Of a stretch of 53,197 nt of DNA, positions 8,113 through 16,456 are shown one piece after another. The notes beneath the pieces are model-generated. The model saw only the letters and a list, made by a program, of their open reading frames with translations, was not told where the DNA came from and ran no database searches. The stretch is from Xylophilus sp. ASV27 (GTDB lineage: Bacteria; Pseudomonadota; Gammaproteobacteria; Burkholderiales; Burkholderiaceae_C), in the NCBI RefSeq assembly GCF_016428875.1, contig NZ_JAELTO010000018.1:1-53197 (forward strand). Reading direction: 5' to 3'. The position numbers were made by a program, and so were the translations under genes. Every line of letters starts with the position of its first letter. The first letter of the stretch is position 1.

Positions 8113-9928
8113 AGCGCGTCATCACGTAGCTTCCGGGCGCATCGCACAGGACATGTTCAGCGCGCATCGCCGGCGGCTTGGCCGGCGCGCCGGAGCGCTC
8201 CGCGAGCCATGCGTGCATGGCCTCCCACCAGGAGCCCGGCCGCACCGGCGCCTGGGCCTTCCAGTCGTCCGGGTCGATCCAGCCGCTGTTGTCCTCGACG
8301 CTGGCGATCTGGTAGCTGCGCCGCGGGCGGCCGGGCTCGCAGACGATGCCTGCGTTGTGCCCGCCCTCGGCCAGCACGAAGGTCACGTGCGTGTCGGTCT
8401 GCAGGTGGATCTTGTAGACCGACTTCCAGGGCGAAACGTGGTCGCGCGTGGTGGCTACCACCATCATCGGCGCCTGGATGTCCATCAGGGCCACGGTGGC
8501 GCCGGCAAAGCGGTACTGGCCCGCGGCCAGCGCGTTGTTGAGGAACAGCGCGCTCAGGTATTCGGAGTGCATGCGCGCGGGCAGCCGCGTGGTGTCGGCG
8601 TTCCAGCTCATGAGGTCGAAGCTGGCGTCGTCCTCGCCCAGCAGGTAGCGGCGCGTGTTGCGCCCCCATAGCAGGCCGCGCGAGGCTAGGTAGACGAACG
8701 AGCCGCCCATCTGCCGGCCCGACAGGTAGCCGCGCTCGTTCATGCTCTGGCGCAGCGAGGCGAGCTGGTCCTCGTCGATGAACACGCCCAGTTCGCCCGG
8801 TTCGGTGAAGTCGGTCTGCGCGGCCAGCAGGATCACCGAGGCCAGCTCGGGCAGGTCGGCCGGGATCAGCGCCTGCTCCTTGGCCGTGCGCTCGGTCTTC
8901 TTGCGCGCCAGCCGCCCGAGCGCCGCGGCGACGATCGCCAGGAACGTGCCCCCCAGGCAGTAGCCCACGGTGTGCAGCCGCTCTGCGCCGCTGCGCGACT
9001 TGACCGCGGCCATGGCGGCGAGCACACCGGCGCTGAGGTAGTCCTGCATCTTCAGGTCGCGGTCCGACGCATCGGGATTGCGCCAGGAGATGATGAACAC
9101 CGTGTGCCCCTGCTCGACCAGGTACCTGACCATGGAATTGTGCGGCGACAGGTCCAGGATGTAGTACTTCATGATGCAGGAGGGCACGATCAACACCGGC
9201 TCGGGCAGCACCTTGTCCGTGCTCGGGCTGTACTGGATCAGCTCGATCAGGTGGTTGCGGAACACCACCTTGCCGGGCGTGACGGCGACGTCCTTGCCCA
9301 CCACGTGCTGCAGCGGTGCCGGCGGCTCGGCCGGCGTGTCCGGGCCCGCGCTCAGTTGCTCGCGCAGATCCTGCAGGAAGAAGCGCATGCCTTCCTCCAG
9401 CGACCGGCCCCGGCTGGCCTGCGCCGCGCGCAGTACTTCGGGGTTGGTGAAGGCCCAGTTCGACGGCGCCAGCGCGTCGAGCGCCTGGCCGGTGAAGAAG
9501 TTCACCATGTGCTGATGGTGGTGCGAGACGCCGCCGCCCTGCTGCGCTGCCTCGCGCCACCAACTGTCCACCGCCTTGAAGCTCTCCTTGACCGCGTCGA
9601 AGGGCCATTCGCGCCAGGCGGCGTCGGCGAAGCGGCCGTCCTTGTCAGGCTCGGCCTCTTCGTTCCTGACCTTGGCGATGAGGTTTGCGCCCAGGTTCTG
9701 CCACGCCTGCAGCGAGAGATCGAGCGCGCGCTGGGCCAGCACCGCCTGGCGGCCCGGCGAGGCCATCAGATGCAGCGCCCAGTCGGCGTGCGCCAGGGCC
9801 AGCGCGATGGGTGACAGGCCGCTGCATGAGCGCGCCAATTGGGCATGTACCGATTCGTCGAGCGCGAGCGCGGCCTTGCGCTGCGCCTCCCGCAGGCGCT
9901 CGTACTCCGATGGGGCATCCATGACCAT
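8102..9928 (-). CDS. phaC: Class I poly(3-hydroxyalkanoate) synthase
   Basis: PhaC polymerises 3-hydroxybutyryl-CoA at the granule surface. The protein is 608 aa. The synthase lipase-box variant GYCLGG carries the nucleophilic Cys at about residue 324 (TVGYCLGGTFLA). The catalytic Asp follows in VVATTRDHVSPWKSV and the His in LAEGGHNAGI. PhaC N-terminal-domain hallmarks are present (ADWALHLMASPGRQ, DRRFADAAW-like, PEVLRAA, RNHLIELIQY). The ATG at 9928 was chosen because TCTGGA sits 8 bases upstream, but 9922 and 9958 are also in frame. The sequence resembles the second (PhaC2-type) synthases linked to acetate kinase genes. The promoter region with the FNR box lies directly upstream. Confidence 0.94.
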   Translation of the reverse strand: MVMDAPSEYERLREAQRKAALALDESVHAQLARSCSGLSPIALALAHADWALHLMASPGRQAVLAQRALDLSLQAWQNLGANLIAKVRNEEAEPDKDGRFADAAWREWPFDAVKESFKAVDSWWREAAQQGGGVSHHHQHMVNFFTGQALDALAPSNWAFTNPEVLRAAQASRGRSLEEGMRFFLQDLREQLSAGPDTPAEPPAPLQHVVGKDVAVTPGKVVFRNHLIELIQYSPSTDKVLPEPVLIVPSCIMKYYILDLSPHNSMVRYLVEQGHTVFIISWRNPDASDRDLKMQDYLSAGVLAAMAAVKSRSGAERLHTVGYCLGGTFLAIVAAALGRLARKKTERTAKEQALIPADLPELASVILLAAQTDFTEPGELGVFIDEDQLASLRQSMNERGYLSGRQMGGSFVYLASRGLLWGRNTRRYLLGEDDASFDLMSWNADTTRLPARMHSEYLSALFLNNALAAGQYRFAGATVALMDIQAPMMVVATTRDHVSPWKSVYKIHLQTDTHVTFVLAEGGHNAGIVCEPGRPRRSYQIASVEDNSGWIDPDDWKAQAPVRPGSWWEAMHAWLAERSGAPAKPPAMRAEHVLCDAPGSYVMTRYAD

Positions 9929-9955
9929 GAAAGATTCCAGAAAGGGTGAAAGAAC

Positions 9956-10041
9956 CATTTGCCATTCTGCTGATCACCGTCAAACCGCCGGTTGATGGAT
10001 ATCAACAAACTCCCAGTACCCCACGCCATACAGTGAGCCGG
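9956..10041. promoter_or_regulatory. Divergent, FNR-type promoter pair for phaC and the PatZ-like gene
   Basis: Between the start codons at 9928 (left) and 10111 (right), -10-like hexamers lie on both strands. The minus-strand one is CAGAAT (9969-9964) and the plus-strand one is TACAGT (10029-10034), each 4 of 6 to consensus. A start point 7 bases past each hexamer falls near 9957 and 10040. The centre of the FNR box (9998.5) is then at -41.5 for both, the class II activator position. Start points are inferred. Confidence 0.5.
9992..10005. promoter_or_regulatory. Perfect FNR/Anr binding site
   Basis: TTGAT GGAT ATCAA matches the FNR/Anr consensus TTGAT-N4-ATCAA at all 10 defined positions. 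It lies in the 182-base gap between two divergently transcribed genes. FNR-family regulators activate genes when oxygen is scarce. Confidence 0.8.
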
Positions 10042-10110
10042 CTCCCCACGGCGTAGCCGCCAGCGGCTGCGACCGCGCGCAGAGACCTCACCATCCACCG
10101 GAGCCCACCC

Positions 10111-12816
10111 ATGCTGGACAAGCACTATCTGACACCGTTGTTCGCGCCCGGCTCCATCGTCGTGCTGGCAGGCAGCGCCGAGGCCGCAGCGGCGCACACG
10201 CCGCAGGCACGGGCGCTGCATGCGGCGCTGCGCGCCCAGCGCTATGCGGGCACGCTGAATTTCCTGGACAGCCATACCAGCGGCACGCTGGCCGACCTGA
10301 CGCAGGCGCGCGCCGATCTGGCGGTGATCGCGCTGCCGCCGCAGGAGCTGGCCGCCGGGCTGGAGACGGCCGCGCGCATGCGCTGCCGCGCCGCCCTGAT
10401 GCTCGGCGGCGCAGTGGGCGCGCCGCAGGCTGCGCAACTGCACCAGATCGCACGGCGTGCAGGCATGCATCTGCTCGGGCCCAACTCGCTCGGCATCCAG
10501 CGCCCCGCGCTGCAGCTCAATGCCAGCGCCGCCGGGCCGCTGGCGCAGGACGGTTCGCTGGCGCTGGTATGCCAGTCCGGCGCGCTCACCGCGGCCGTGC
10601 TCGACTGGGCCGGAAGCAATGCGGTGGGCTTCTCCAGCGTGATCTCGCTCGGGCCGCACACGCACCTGGGCCTGGCCGCGGCGCTGGACTTTCTGGCCCA
10701 CGATGCGCACACCCGCAGCATCGCAGTCTGCATGGAGGGCATTCACGACGCGCGCCGCTTCATGAGCGCGCTGCGCTCGGCCGCCAGTGCCAAACCGGTG
10801 GTGGTGCTCAAGGCCGGCCGCAGGCCCGCCGGCAGTGCGGCGGCGCAGACGCACAGCGGCGCCATCGTCGGCAGCGATGAGGTGTTCGACACTGCGCTGC
10901 GCCGTGCCGGCGCGGTGCGCGTGCGTTCTTTCGTGGAACTGTTCTCGGCTGCCAAATGCCTGGCATCGCGCCACCGGCCGGTGGGCCGGCGGTTGGCCGT
11001 GGTGACCAACGGCGGCGGCCCCGGCGTGCTGGCGGCGGATTGGGCGAGCGACATCGGGCTGGAGCTGGGGCGGCTGAGCGAAGCCGCGCAGACCCGCCTG
11101 GCGCCGCAGGTGCCGGCACCGGCCACGCTGCAGGACCTGATCGACCTGTCCGAGGAGGCCGGCCCGGAGCACTACCGCGCCGCCCTCGCCGCCGCGCTGG
11201 CCGAGCGCGAGATCGACGGCGTGCTGGCCCTGTTCTCGCCCAAACCCGGCACAGACGCAGTCGCCGTGGCGCAGGTGCTGGCCGAGGCCCGCCAGCAGGC
11301 CGACAAACCCCTGCTGTCATGCTGCATGGGCGATACCTCGGTGCTGCCCGCGCGCGAATTGCTGCGCGCTGCCCAGGTGCCGAGCTTTCGCACGCCCGAG
11401 GCGGCCGTGGGCGCGTTCGGCAGCATTGCCGCCTACCACCGCAACCAGCAGTTGCTGCAGCAGACGCCGCCACCGCTGGCGGCCACGCTGGCCGCGCCCG
11501 ACATCGAGGGTGCACGCCTGGTGATCGAGGGCGTGCTGGCCGAGCGCCGCAGCAATCTGACCGAGATGGAGTCAAAGGCGCTGCTCGCGGCCTTTCACAT
11601 CCCGGTGACGCGCACGCTGCTGGCGCGCAGCGCGCAAGAGGCCATGCTGATCGCGACACAGCTCGGCTTTCCCGTGGCGCTCAAGATCGATTCGCCCGAC
11701 ATCGCGCACAAATCGGACGTGGACGGCGTCGCGCTCGACCTGCGCAGCGCCGCGGCGGTGCGCGACGCCCATGAGGCCATGGTGCAGCGCGTGGCGCGCC
11801 TGGCGCCCGCCGCGCGCCTGCACGGCGTGACGGTACAGCCCATGGCACGCGCGCGGCGCGGGCGCGAGGTCTGCATCGGCCTGGCGACGGACGCCCCGTT
11901 CGGCCCGGTGATCAGCTTCGGTGCTGGCGGCACCATGGTCGAGCTGATGGCTGACCGCGCCACGGAACTGCCGCCACTCAACCAGTTCCTGGCACGCCGC
12001 CTGATCGAGCGCTCGCGCGTGGCGCAGACGCTGGGCGAGTGGCACGGCGCCGCCGCCGTCGACACTGCGGCGCTGGAGCAGGTTCTGCTGCGCGTGTCCG
12101 AGATGGTATGCGCGCTGCCGCAACTGCGCGAGATGGACATCAACCCTTTGATCGTGGACGCGCAGGGCGCCGTGGCGGTGGATGCGCGCATCGTCCTTGC
12201 CGCAGCCACTCCGCCGGCCAGCGGCGGCGCGGGCCATCCGGGGCCGTATGGGCACCTGTCCATCCTGCCCTACCCGGCGCGCCACGAGCAGGCCTGGCCG
12301 CTGCGCGGCGGCGGTGAGTACCTGGTGCGCCCGATCCGTCCGGACGACGCGCAGATGATCCAGCGCCTGGTGCGTGAACTCTCGCCCGAGAGCCGCTATT
12401 TCCGGTTCGCCTCGCACATCGTCGATCTGCCGCCCTCGCTGCTCGCGCGCTTCACGCTGATCGACTACGACCGCGACATGGCGCTGGTCGCGGTGCGCCG
12501 CGAGCGCGGCACCGACGACGCCGGGGAGGCCTGTCACACCGAGCGCATCGTCGGCGTGTCGCGCTACGCTATCAACCCCGACCCCGCGAGCTGCGAATTC
12601 GCCCTGCTGGTGGCCGACGACTTTGCCGGCCAGGGCCTGGGCGCACGCCTGATGCTCAGCCTCATGGACGTGGCACGCGAGCGCGGCCTGGCCGAAATCC
12701 AGGGCCTGGTGCTGGTGGGCAACAGCAGGATGCTGGGCCTCATGCGCCGGCTGGGCTTCGAGATACGCGCCTACCCGGAGGAGCCGGAGTACCGGCTGGT
12801 GACCCATCCACTTTGA
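10111..12816 (+). CDS. PatZ/YfiQ-like NDP-forming acyl-CoA ligase fused to a GNAT acetyltransferase
   Basis: The 901-aa protein has an ADP-forming acyl-CoA synthetase body followed by an acetyltransferase. Domains are a CoA-binding Rossmann domain (about 1-130, ending GPNSLGIQRP) and succinyl-CoA-ligase-like domains (about 150-450, with His248 in AQTHSGAIVG, the phospho-histidine position of active ligases). An ATP-grasp domain follows (about 480-690, LGFPVALKIDSPDIAHKSD and FGAGGTMVELMADRA). The GNAT domain (about 725-890) has VADDFAGQGLGARLM as acetyl-CoA loop. Proteins of this build acetylate lysines on metabolic enzymes such as acetyl-CoA synthetase (E. coli PatZ, 886 aa). GGAG lies 10 bases before the ATG. 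The retained His leaves ligase activity possible as well. Confidence 0.9.
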   Translation: MLDKHYLTPLFAPGSIVVLAGSAEAAAAHTPQARALHAALRAQRYAGTLNFLDSHTSGTLADLTQARADLAVIALPPQELAAGLETAARMRCRAALMLGGAVGAPQAAQLHQIARRAGMHLLGPNSLGIQRPALQLNASAAGPLAQDGSLALVCQSGALTAAVLDWAGSNAVGFSSVISLGPHTHLGLAAALDFLAHDAHTRSIAVCMEGIHDARRFMSALRSAASAKPVVVLKAGRRPAGSAAAQTHSGAIVGSDEVFDTALRRAGAVRVRSFVELFSAAKCLASRHRPVGRRLAVVTNGGGPGVLAADWASDIGLELGRLSEAAQTRLAPQVPAPATLQDLIDLSEEAGPEHYRAALAAALAEREIDGVLALFSPKPGTDAVAVAQVLAEARQQADKPLLSCCMGDTSVLPARELLRAAQVPSFRTPEAAVGAFGSIAAYHRNQQLLQQTPPPLAATLAAPDIEGARLVIEGVLAERRSNLTEMESKALLAAFHIPVTRTLLARSAQEAMLIATQLGFPVALKIDSPDIAHKSDVDGVALDLRSAAAVRDAHEAMVQRVARLAPAARLHGVTVQPMARARRGREVCIGLATDAPFGPVISFGAGGTMVELMADRATELPPLNQFLARRLIERSRVAQTLGEWHGAAAVDTAALEQVLLRVSEMVCALPQLREMDINPLIVDAQGAVAVDARIVLAAATPPASGGAGHPGPYGHLSILPYPARHEQAWPLRGGGEYLVRPIRPDDAQMIQRLVRELSPESRYFRFASHIVDLPPSLLARFTLIDYDRDMALVAVRRERGTDDAGEACHTERIVGVSRYAINPDPASCEFALLVADDFAGQGLGARLMLSLMDVARERGLAEIQGLVLVGNSRMLGLMRRLGFEIRAYPEEPEYRLVTHPL

Positions 12817-12885
12817 ATGCACAAGAGATGAGCAAGGCGCCGTTGCGGCGACCTCCCCACGTTCCCAACAAGCCCCAACACCTAC

Positions 12886-14505
12886 ATGATGTCTGCCGTT
12901 TCCCCCCCTTCCCCCGCGCGCAGCTTGCGCATCGGCGCCCGCCTGGGCCTGGCTTTCGGCGTGCTCATCGCCCTGATGCTGTGCATCGTGGCGGTGGCGC
13001 TTTTGCGCATGACCAATCTCGCCAGCGCCACGCATCACATCATTGATGTGGAATGGCCCAAAGCCGATGCCGCCAATACGTTGAGCCAGATTGCCGCAGT
13101 CAATGCACGCCGTACGGTGCAGCAACTGATCAGCAATGAGCAGGAGCGCCAGCAACTGCGCCAGGAAGTGGTGCAGGGGCGGGAACGCTTCATCGCCGCC
13201 TTCAAGCTGCTGCACGACACGGTGGAGTTGCCCGCGGCCCGCGCCCTGCTGGACAGGGCCGAGCAGGCGCGGCAGGCCTACGTCAAATCGCAGGCGCGCT
13301 TCCATGAACTGCTGGATGCCGGTCAGGACGAAGCGGCGACCCAGGAGCTCAAGACCGTCACGCTGCCGCAATTGGCCATCGCCTCGCAGGCCTGCGATGA
13401 CTTGGCGGCACTGGAGAAAAAAGTGGCGATGGACGCCGGTCGGACGGCCGGCGCACAGGCCAATGCCGCGCGCTGGACGCTGCTGCTGATTGGCCTGGCC
13501 GCGCTGGCGCTGGGCGTGGTCATGGCCTGGCGCATCACACACTCCATCACGACTCCCATGGCGCGGGCAGTGCGCGTGGCGCAGGCGGTGGCCGGCGGAG
13601 AACTGGGCAACCGGGTCGAGGTGGACTCCACCGACGAGACCGGACAGTTGCTGCAGGCCCTCAAGGACATGGACGAGAGTCTGGCCCGCATCGTGGCCGA
13701 GGTGCGCGGCGGCAGCGATTCCATGGCAACGGCCACCGCGCAGATCGCCAGCGGCAACCTGGACCTGTCCAGCCGCACCGAGGAGCAGGCCAGCGCACTG
13801 GAGCAGACCACTGCCGCCATGCAGGAACTGTCGGGCACCGTGCAGCAGAACTTTGCCAGCGGCAAGCATGCGGCGGAACTGGCCGAGTCGGCCTCGCAGG
13901 TGGCTTTGCGCGGCGGCCAGGTGGTGAGCGACGTGGTGCACACCATGGAGGCGATCAACACCTCGTCGCGCAAGATCGCCGACATCATCGGGATCATCGA
14001 TGGCATCGCCTTCCAGACCAACATCCTCGCGCTGAACGCGGCGGTGGAGGCGGCCCGCGCCGGAGAGCAGGGACGCGGCTTCGCGGTGGTGGCCTCCGAG
14101 GTGCGCTCGCTGGCGCGGCGCTCGGCCGAAGCGGCCAAGGAGATCAAGACGCTGATCGACGAGTCGGTGCACAACGTCAGCGGCGGCTGCACGCTGGTGG
14201 AGAAGGCGGGCAGCACCATGGACGAGATCGTGGTGAGCGTGCGCCGCGTGGCCGACATCATGGGCGAAATCAGCACCGCCAGCCAGGATCAGTCGCACGG
14301 CATCGAGCAGATCAACCAGGCCATGGCGCAGATGGACCAGGTCACGCAGCAGAACGCCGCACTGGTGGAGGAGTCCGCCGCCGCGGCCCAGTCGCTGGAA
14401 GCCCGGGCCCTGTCGCTGGTGCGCACGGTCGGCGCCTTCCGCGTACGGCAGCAGGCGGCCCTGGAAGACGCAGCGGCCTCCCATGGCGACACGGGAGAGA
14501 GCTGA
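12886..14505 (+). CDS. Methyl-accepting chemotaxis protein
   Basis: This is a 539-aa Tar-type chemoreceptor. TM1 is at about residues 20-42, a helical periplasmic ligand domain runs from about 43 to 195, and TM2 is at about 196-215 (TLLLIGLAALALGVVMAW). HAMP follows, then the cytoplasmic hairpin with the highly conserved tip QTNILALNAAVEAARAGEQG and GRGFAVVASEVRSLA. It ends HGDTGES without the CheR/CheB docking pentapeptide. The ATG pair at 12886/12889 has only a weak ribosome site. It sits 69 bases after the PatZ-like gene and 2 bases before the bacteriohemerythrin gene, which suggests that the pair links taxis to oxygen. Confidence 0.94.
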   Translation: MMSAVSPPSPARSLRIGARLGLAFGVLIALMLCIVAVALLRMTNLASATHHIIDVEWPKADAANTLSQIAAVNARRTVQQLISNEQERQQLRQEVVQGRERFIAAFKLLHDTVELPAARALLDRAEQARQAYVKSQARFHELLDAGQDEAATQELKTVTLPQLAIASQACDDLAALEKKVAMDAGRTAGAQANAARWTLLLIGLAALALGVVMAWRITHSITTPMARAVRVAQAVAGGELGNRVEVDSTDETGQLLQALKDMDESLARIVAEVRGGSDSMATATAQIASGNLDLSSRTEEQASALEQTTAAMQELSGTVQQNFASGKHAAELAESASQVALRGGQVVSDVVHTMEAINTSSRKIADIIGIIDGIAFQTNILALNAAVEAARAGEQGRGFAVVASEVRSLARRSAEAAKEIKTLIDESVHNVSGGCTLVEKAGSTMDEIVVSVRRVADIMGEISTASQDQSHGIEQINQAMAQMDQVTQQNAALVEESAAAAQSLEARALSLVRTVGAFRVRQQAALEDAAASHGDTGES

Positions 14506-14507
14506 GC

Positions 14508-14951
14508 ATGGCTTACTTTGAATGGGCCGACGACATGGTCATCGACGGCGGACCGATAGACCAGGATCACCGCCACCTGGTCGACTTGGTCAACGAGCTG
14601 CATACCGCCACCAGCCACGGCACCGGCCGCAGCGTGGTGGCGTCCATACTGAGCCGCACCATCGAAAGCACACGCGAACATCTCGTGCGCGAAGAGGAGC
14701 TGATGGCACGCATGGCCTTCCCGGACCTGGAGGCGCACAAGCAAGTGCACGCGGCCTTCATGGAAAAGCTGCTGCAACTGCAGCGCCGCCTGGATGACGG
14801 CAGCATCACCGTGGCCTCGCAGTTGTCCGAGGTGCTGCGCGACTGGCTGTCGCTGCACATCCGCCGCCACGACAAGGAGTTTCAGAGGCTCGAGCGCCGC
14901 CGCCAGCGCGAGCAGGCGCGGAAGGCAAGCGCCGCGCGGCGAGCGCGCTGA
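14508..14951 (+). CDS. Bacteriohemerythrin
   Basis: This is a 147-aa single-domain hemerythrin that binds O2 at a di-iron centre in a four-helix bundle. The iron ligands are visible as DQDHRHLV (His21), REHLVREEELM (His58, Glu62), HKQVH (His77, His81) and the final HIRRHDKEF (His and Asp). The start codon is 2 bases after the chemoreceptor stop, and GGAGAG at the end of the receptor gene serves as ribosome site, so the two are translationally coupled. It may store or sense oxygen for the chemoreceptor or supply O2 to oxygenases. The tail is arginine-rich. Confidence 0.94.
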   Translation: MAYFEWADDMVIDGGPIDQDHRHLVDLVNELHTATSHGTGRSVVASILSRTIESTREHLVREEELMARMAFPDLEAHKQVHAAFMEKLLQLQRRLDDGSITVASQLSEVLRDWLSLHIRRHDKEFQRLERRRQREQARKASAARRAR

Positions 14952-15000
14952 AAACGTGTATAGGATTCGGGTTTTTTCGGACCGTTCAGGAGATATAGAC

Positions 15001-15849
15001 ATGACGATTTCGACCGTCGGCATCATCGGAGCCGGCACCATGGGCAATGGCATCGCGCAGGCCTGCGCCGTATCCGGCATCAATGCGGTGATGGTGGACA
15101 TTTCGGATGCCGCTGTGCAGAAGGGCATCGCCACCATCGAGGGCAGCCTGGAGCGCCTGATCAAGAAAGAGAAGATCACCGCTGCCGACAAGAGCGCCAC
15201 CCTGGCGCGCATAGCGACCTCGACGGACTACGAGGCGCTGAAGAAGGCGCAACTCGTGATCGAGGCCGCCACCGAGAGCTACGAGCTCAAGCTCAGGATC
15301 CTGCAGCAGGCCGACGCGCTGCTGGAGCCGGAGGTGATCGTGGCCTCCAACACCTCATCCATTTCCATCACCAAGCTCGCCGCCGCCACCGGCCGCGCCG
15401 ACCGCTTCATTGGCATGCACTTCTTCAATCCGGTGCCGATGATGGCGCTGGTGGAGATCATCCGCGGCCTGCAGACCAGCGACGCCACGCACGATGCCGT
15501 CAAGGCCCTGGCCGAGAAGCTCGGCAAGACGCCGATCACGGTGAAGAACGCGCCGGGCTTCGTGGTCAACCGCATTCTGGTGCCGATGATCAACGAGGCC
15601 TTCTTCGTGCTCGCCGAGGGACTGGCGTCGCCCGAGGACATCGACGCGGGCATGAAACTCGGTTGCAACCAGCCGATCGGCCCGCTGGCGCTGGCCGACA
15701 TGGTCGGCCTGGACGTGTGCCTGGCGGTGATGGAGGTCTACCTCGCCGAGTTCGGCGACAGCAAGTACCGCGCCTGCCCGTTGCTCAAGGAAATGGTCGC
15801 GGCCGGACGCCTGGGCCGCAAGACCGGACGCGGCGTGTACAGTTACTAG
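15001..15849 (+). CDS. 3-hydroxybutyryl-CoA dehydrogenase
   Basis: This NAD(P)-dependent enzyme interconverts acetoacetyl-CoA and (S)-3-hydroxybutyryl-CoA. The 282-aa protein has the Rossmann motif GIIGAGTMGNGIAQ, the catalytic-histidine segment RFIGMHFFNPVPMM with the partner Glu in LVEIIRG, NAPGFVVNRIL, and the C-terminal domain with GCNQPIGPLALADMVGLD. The ATG at 15001 follows AGGAG (about 9 bases). A longer in-frame extension upstream to 14794 overlaps the hemerythrin gene and is not coding. It is the last gene of the rightward low-oxygen arm and is followed by a terminator at 15891. PaaH and HbdA are the closest named types. Confidence 0.94.
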   Translation: MTISTVGIIGAGTMGNGIAQACAVSGINAVMVDISDAAVQKGIATIEGSLERLIKKEKITAADKSATLARIATSTDYEALKKAQLVIEAATESYELKLRILQQADALLEPEVIVASNTSSISITKLAAATGRADRFIGMHFFNPVPMMALVEIIRGLQTSDATHDAVKALAEKLGKTPITVKNAPGFVVNRILVPMINEAFFVLAEGLASPEDIDAGMKLGCNQPIGPLALADMVGLDVCLAVMEVYLAEFGDSKYRACPLLKEMVAAGRLGRKTGRGVYSY

Positions 15850-15890
15850 GGCGCGTGGGCGTGTCATACTTCACGATGCCATCGCCCCGC

Positions 15891-15916
15891 AAGACCGCGT
15901 GCATGGCGCGGTTTTT
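15891..15916 (+). terminator. Rho-independent terminator after the 3-hydroxybutyryl-CoA dehydrogenase gene
   Basis: Arms 15891-15899 (AAGACCGCG) and 15907-15915 (CGCGGTTTT) pair over 9 bases with one G-T wobble, around a 7-base loop. The T-run reaches 15916. It separates this transcription unit from the ohrR operator that begins 2 bases later. Confidence 0.7.
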
Positions 15917-15917
15917 C

Positions 15918-15943
15918 CAATTAAATTGCACTCAATTCAATTG
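15918..15943. promoter_or_regulatory. OhrR operator: two CAATT-N-AATTG palindromes
   Basis: CAATTAAATTG (15918-15928) and CAATTCAATTG (15933-15943) are two 11-base palindromes with centres 15 bases apart, 18 bases upstream of the ohrR start. Known OhrR boxes are AT-rich paired palindromes built on AATT half-sites, so this is very probably the autoregulatory operator. Confidence 0.8.
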
Positions 15944-15960
15944 AGCACTACATTACAGCC

Positions 15961-16416
15961 ATGCCAACGACGACCTTGAGCACCGACGAACTGCTGCGGC
16001 TGGACCACCAGCTGTGCTTTGCGGTGTACTCCGCGTCGCTGGCCATGACCAAGGTCTACAAACCGCTGCTGGACAAGCTGAATCTCACCTACCCGCAGTA
16101 TCTGGTGATGCTCGCCCTGTGGGAGGAAGATGGGCTGACAGTGTCGGCTTTGGGCGCACGGCTGTCGCTCGACTCCGGCACGCTCACGCCCCTGCTCAAG
16201 CGCATGGAGGCGGCAGGCCTGCTCGCCCGCCTGCGCGACGCTGGCGACGAGCGCCGCGTGCTGATTACCCTGACCGCCGCTGGCCGGCGCCTGAAGGCGC
16301 GCGCGCGCGCCCTGCCGGAATGCCTGCTGCAGGCCAGCCAGTGCTCCATTGCCGAACTGCTGGCACTCACCCGGCAACTGCAGGCGTTGCGCGACCAGTT
16401 GCGCGTGGCCGCCTGA
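15961..16416 (+). CDS. ohrR: MarR-family organic peroxide sensor/repressor
   Basis: This is a 151-aa winged-helix repressor. The OhrR hallmark is the N-terminal LDHQLCFAVYSASLAMTKVYKPLL, with the peroxide-reactive Cys19, followed by LTYPQYLVMLALWE. The DNA-binding part is LSLDSGTLTPLLKRMEAAGL and the wing is RDAGDERRVLITLT. A second Cys (about 126) could form the disulfide of two-Cys OhrR types. It lies directly upstream of ohr (40-base gap) and downstream of a matching operator, so oxidation would release both genes. Confidence 0.95.
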   Translation: MPTTTLSTDELLRLDHQLCFAVYSASLAMTKVYKPLLDKLNLTYPQYLVMLALWEEDGLTVSALGARLSLDSGTLTPLLKRMEAAGLLARLRDAGDERRVLITLTAAGRRLKARARALPECLLQASQCSIAELLALTRQLQALRDQLRVAA

Positions 16417-16456
16417 CCCATTTTCCTCCCTCCCTCAACCCAGCAAAGGAAGCACC

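Noticed and set aside
12813-13046. Short rightward frame starting at the end of the PatZ-like gene
   Set aside because: It overlaps the chemoreceptor start in another frame and has no recognisable features. It is a shadow.
14794-15000. N-terminal extension of the 3-hydroxybutyryl-CoA dehydrogenase frame
   Set aside because: It overlaps the hemerythrin gene, and the family N-terminus and a good AGGAG both support the start at 15001.
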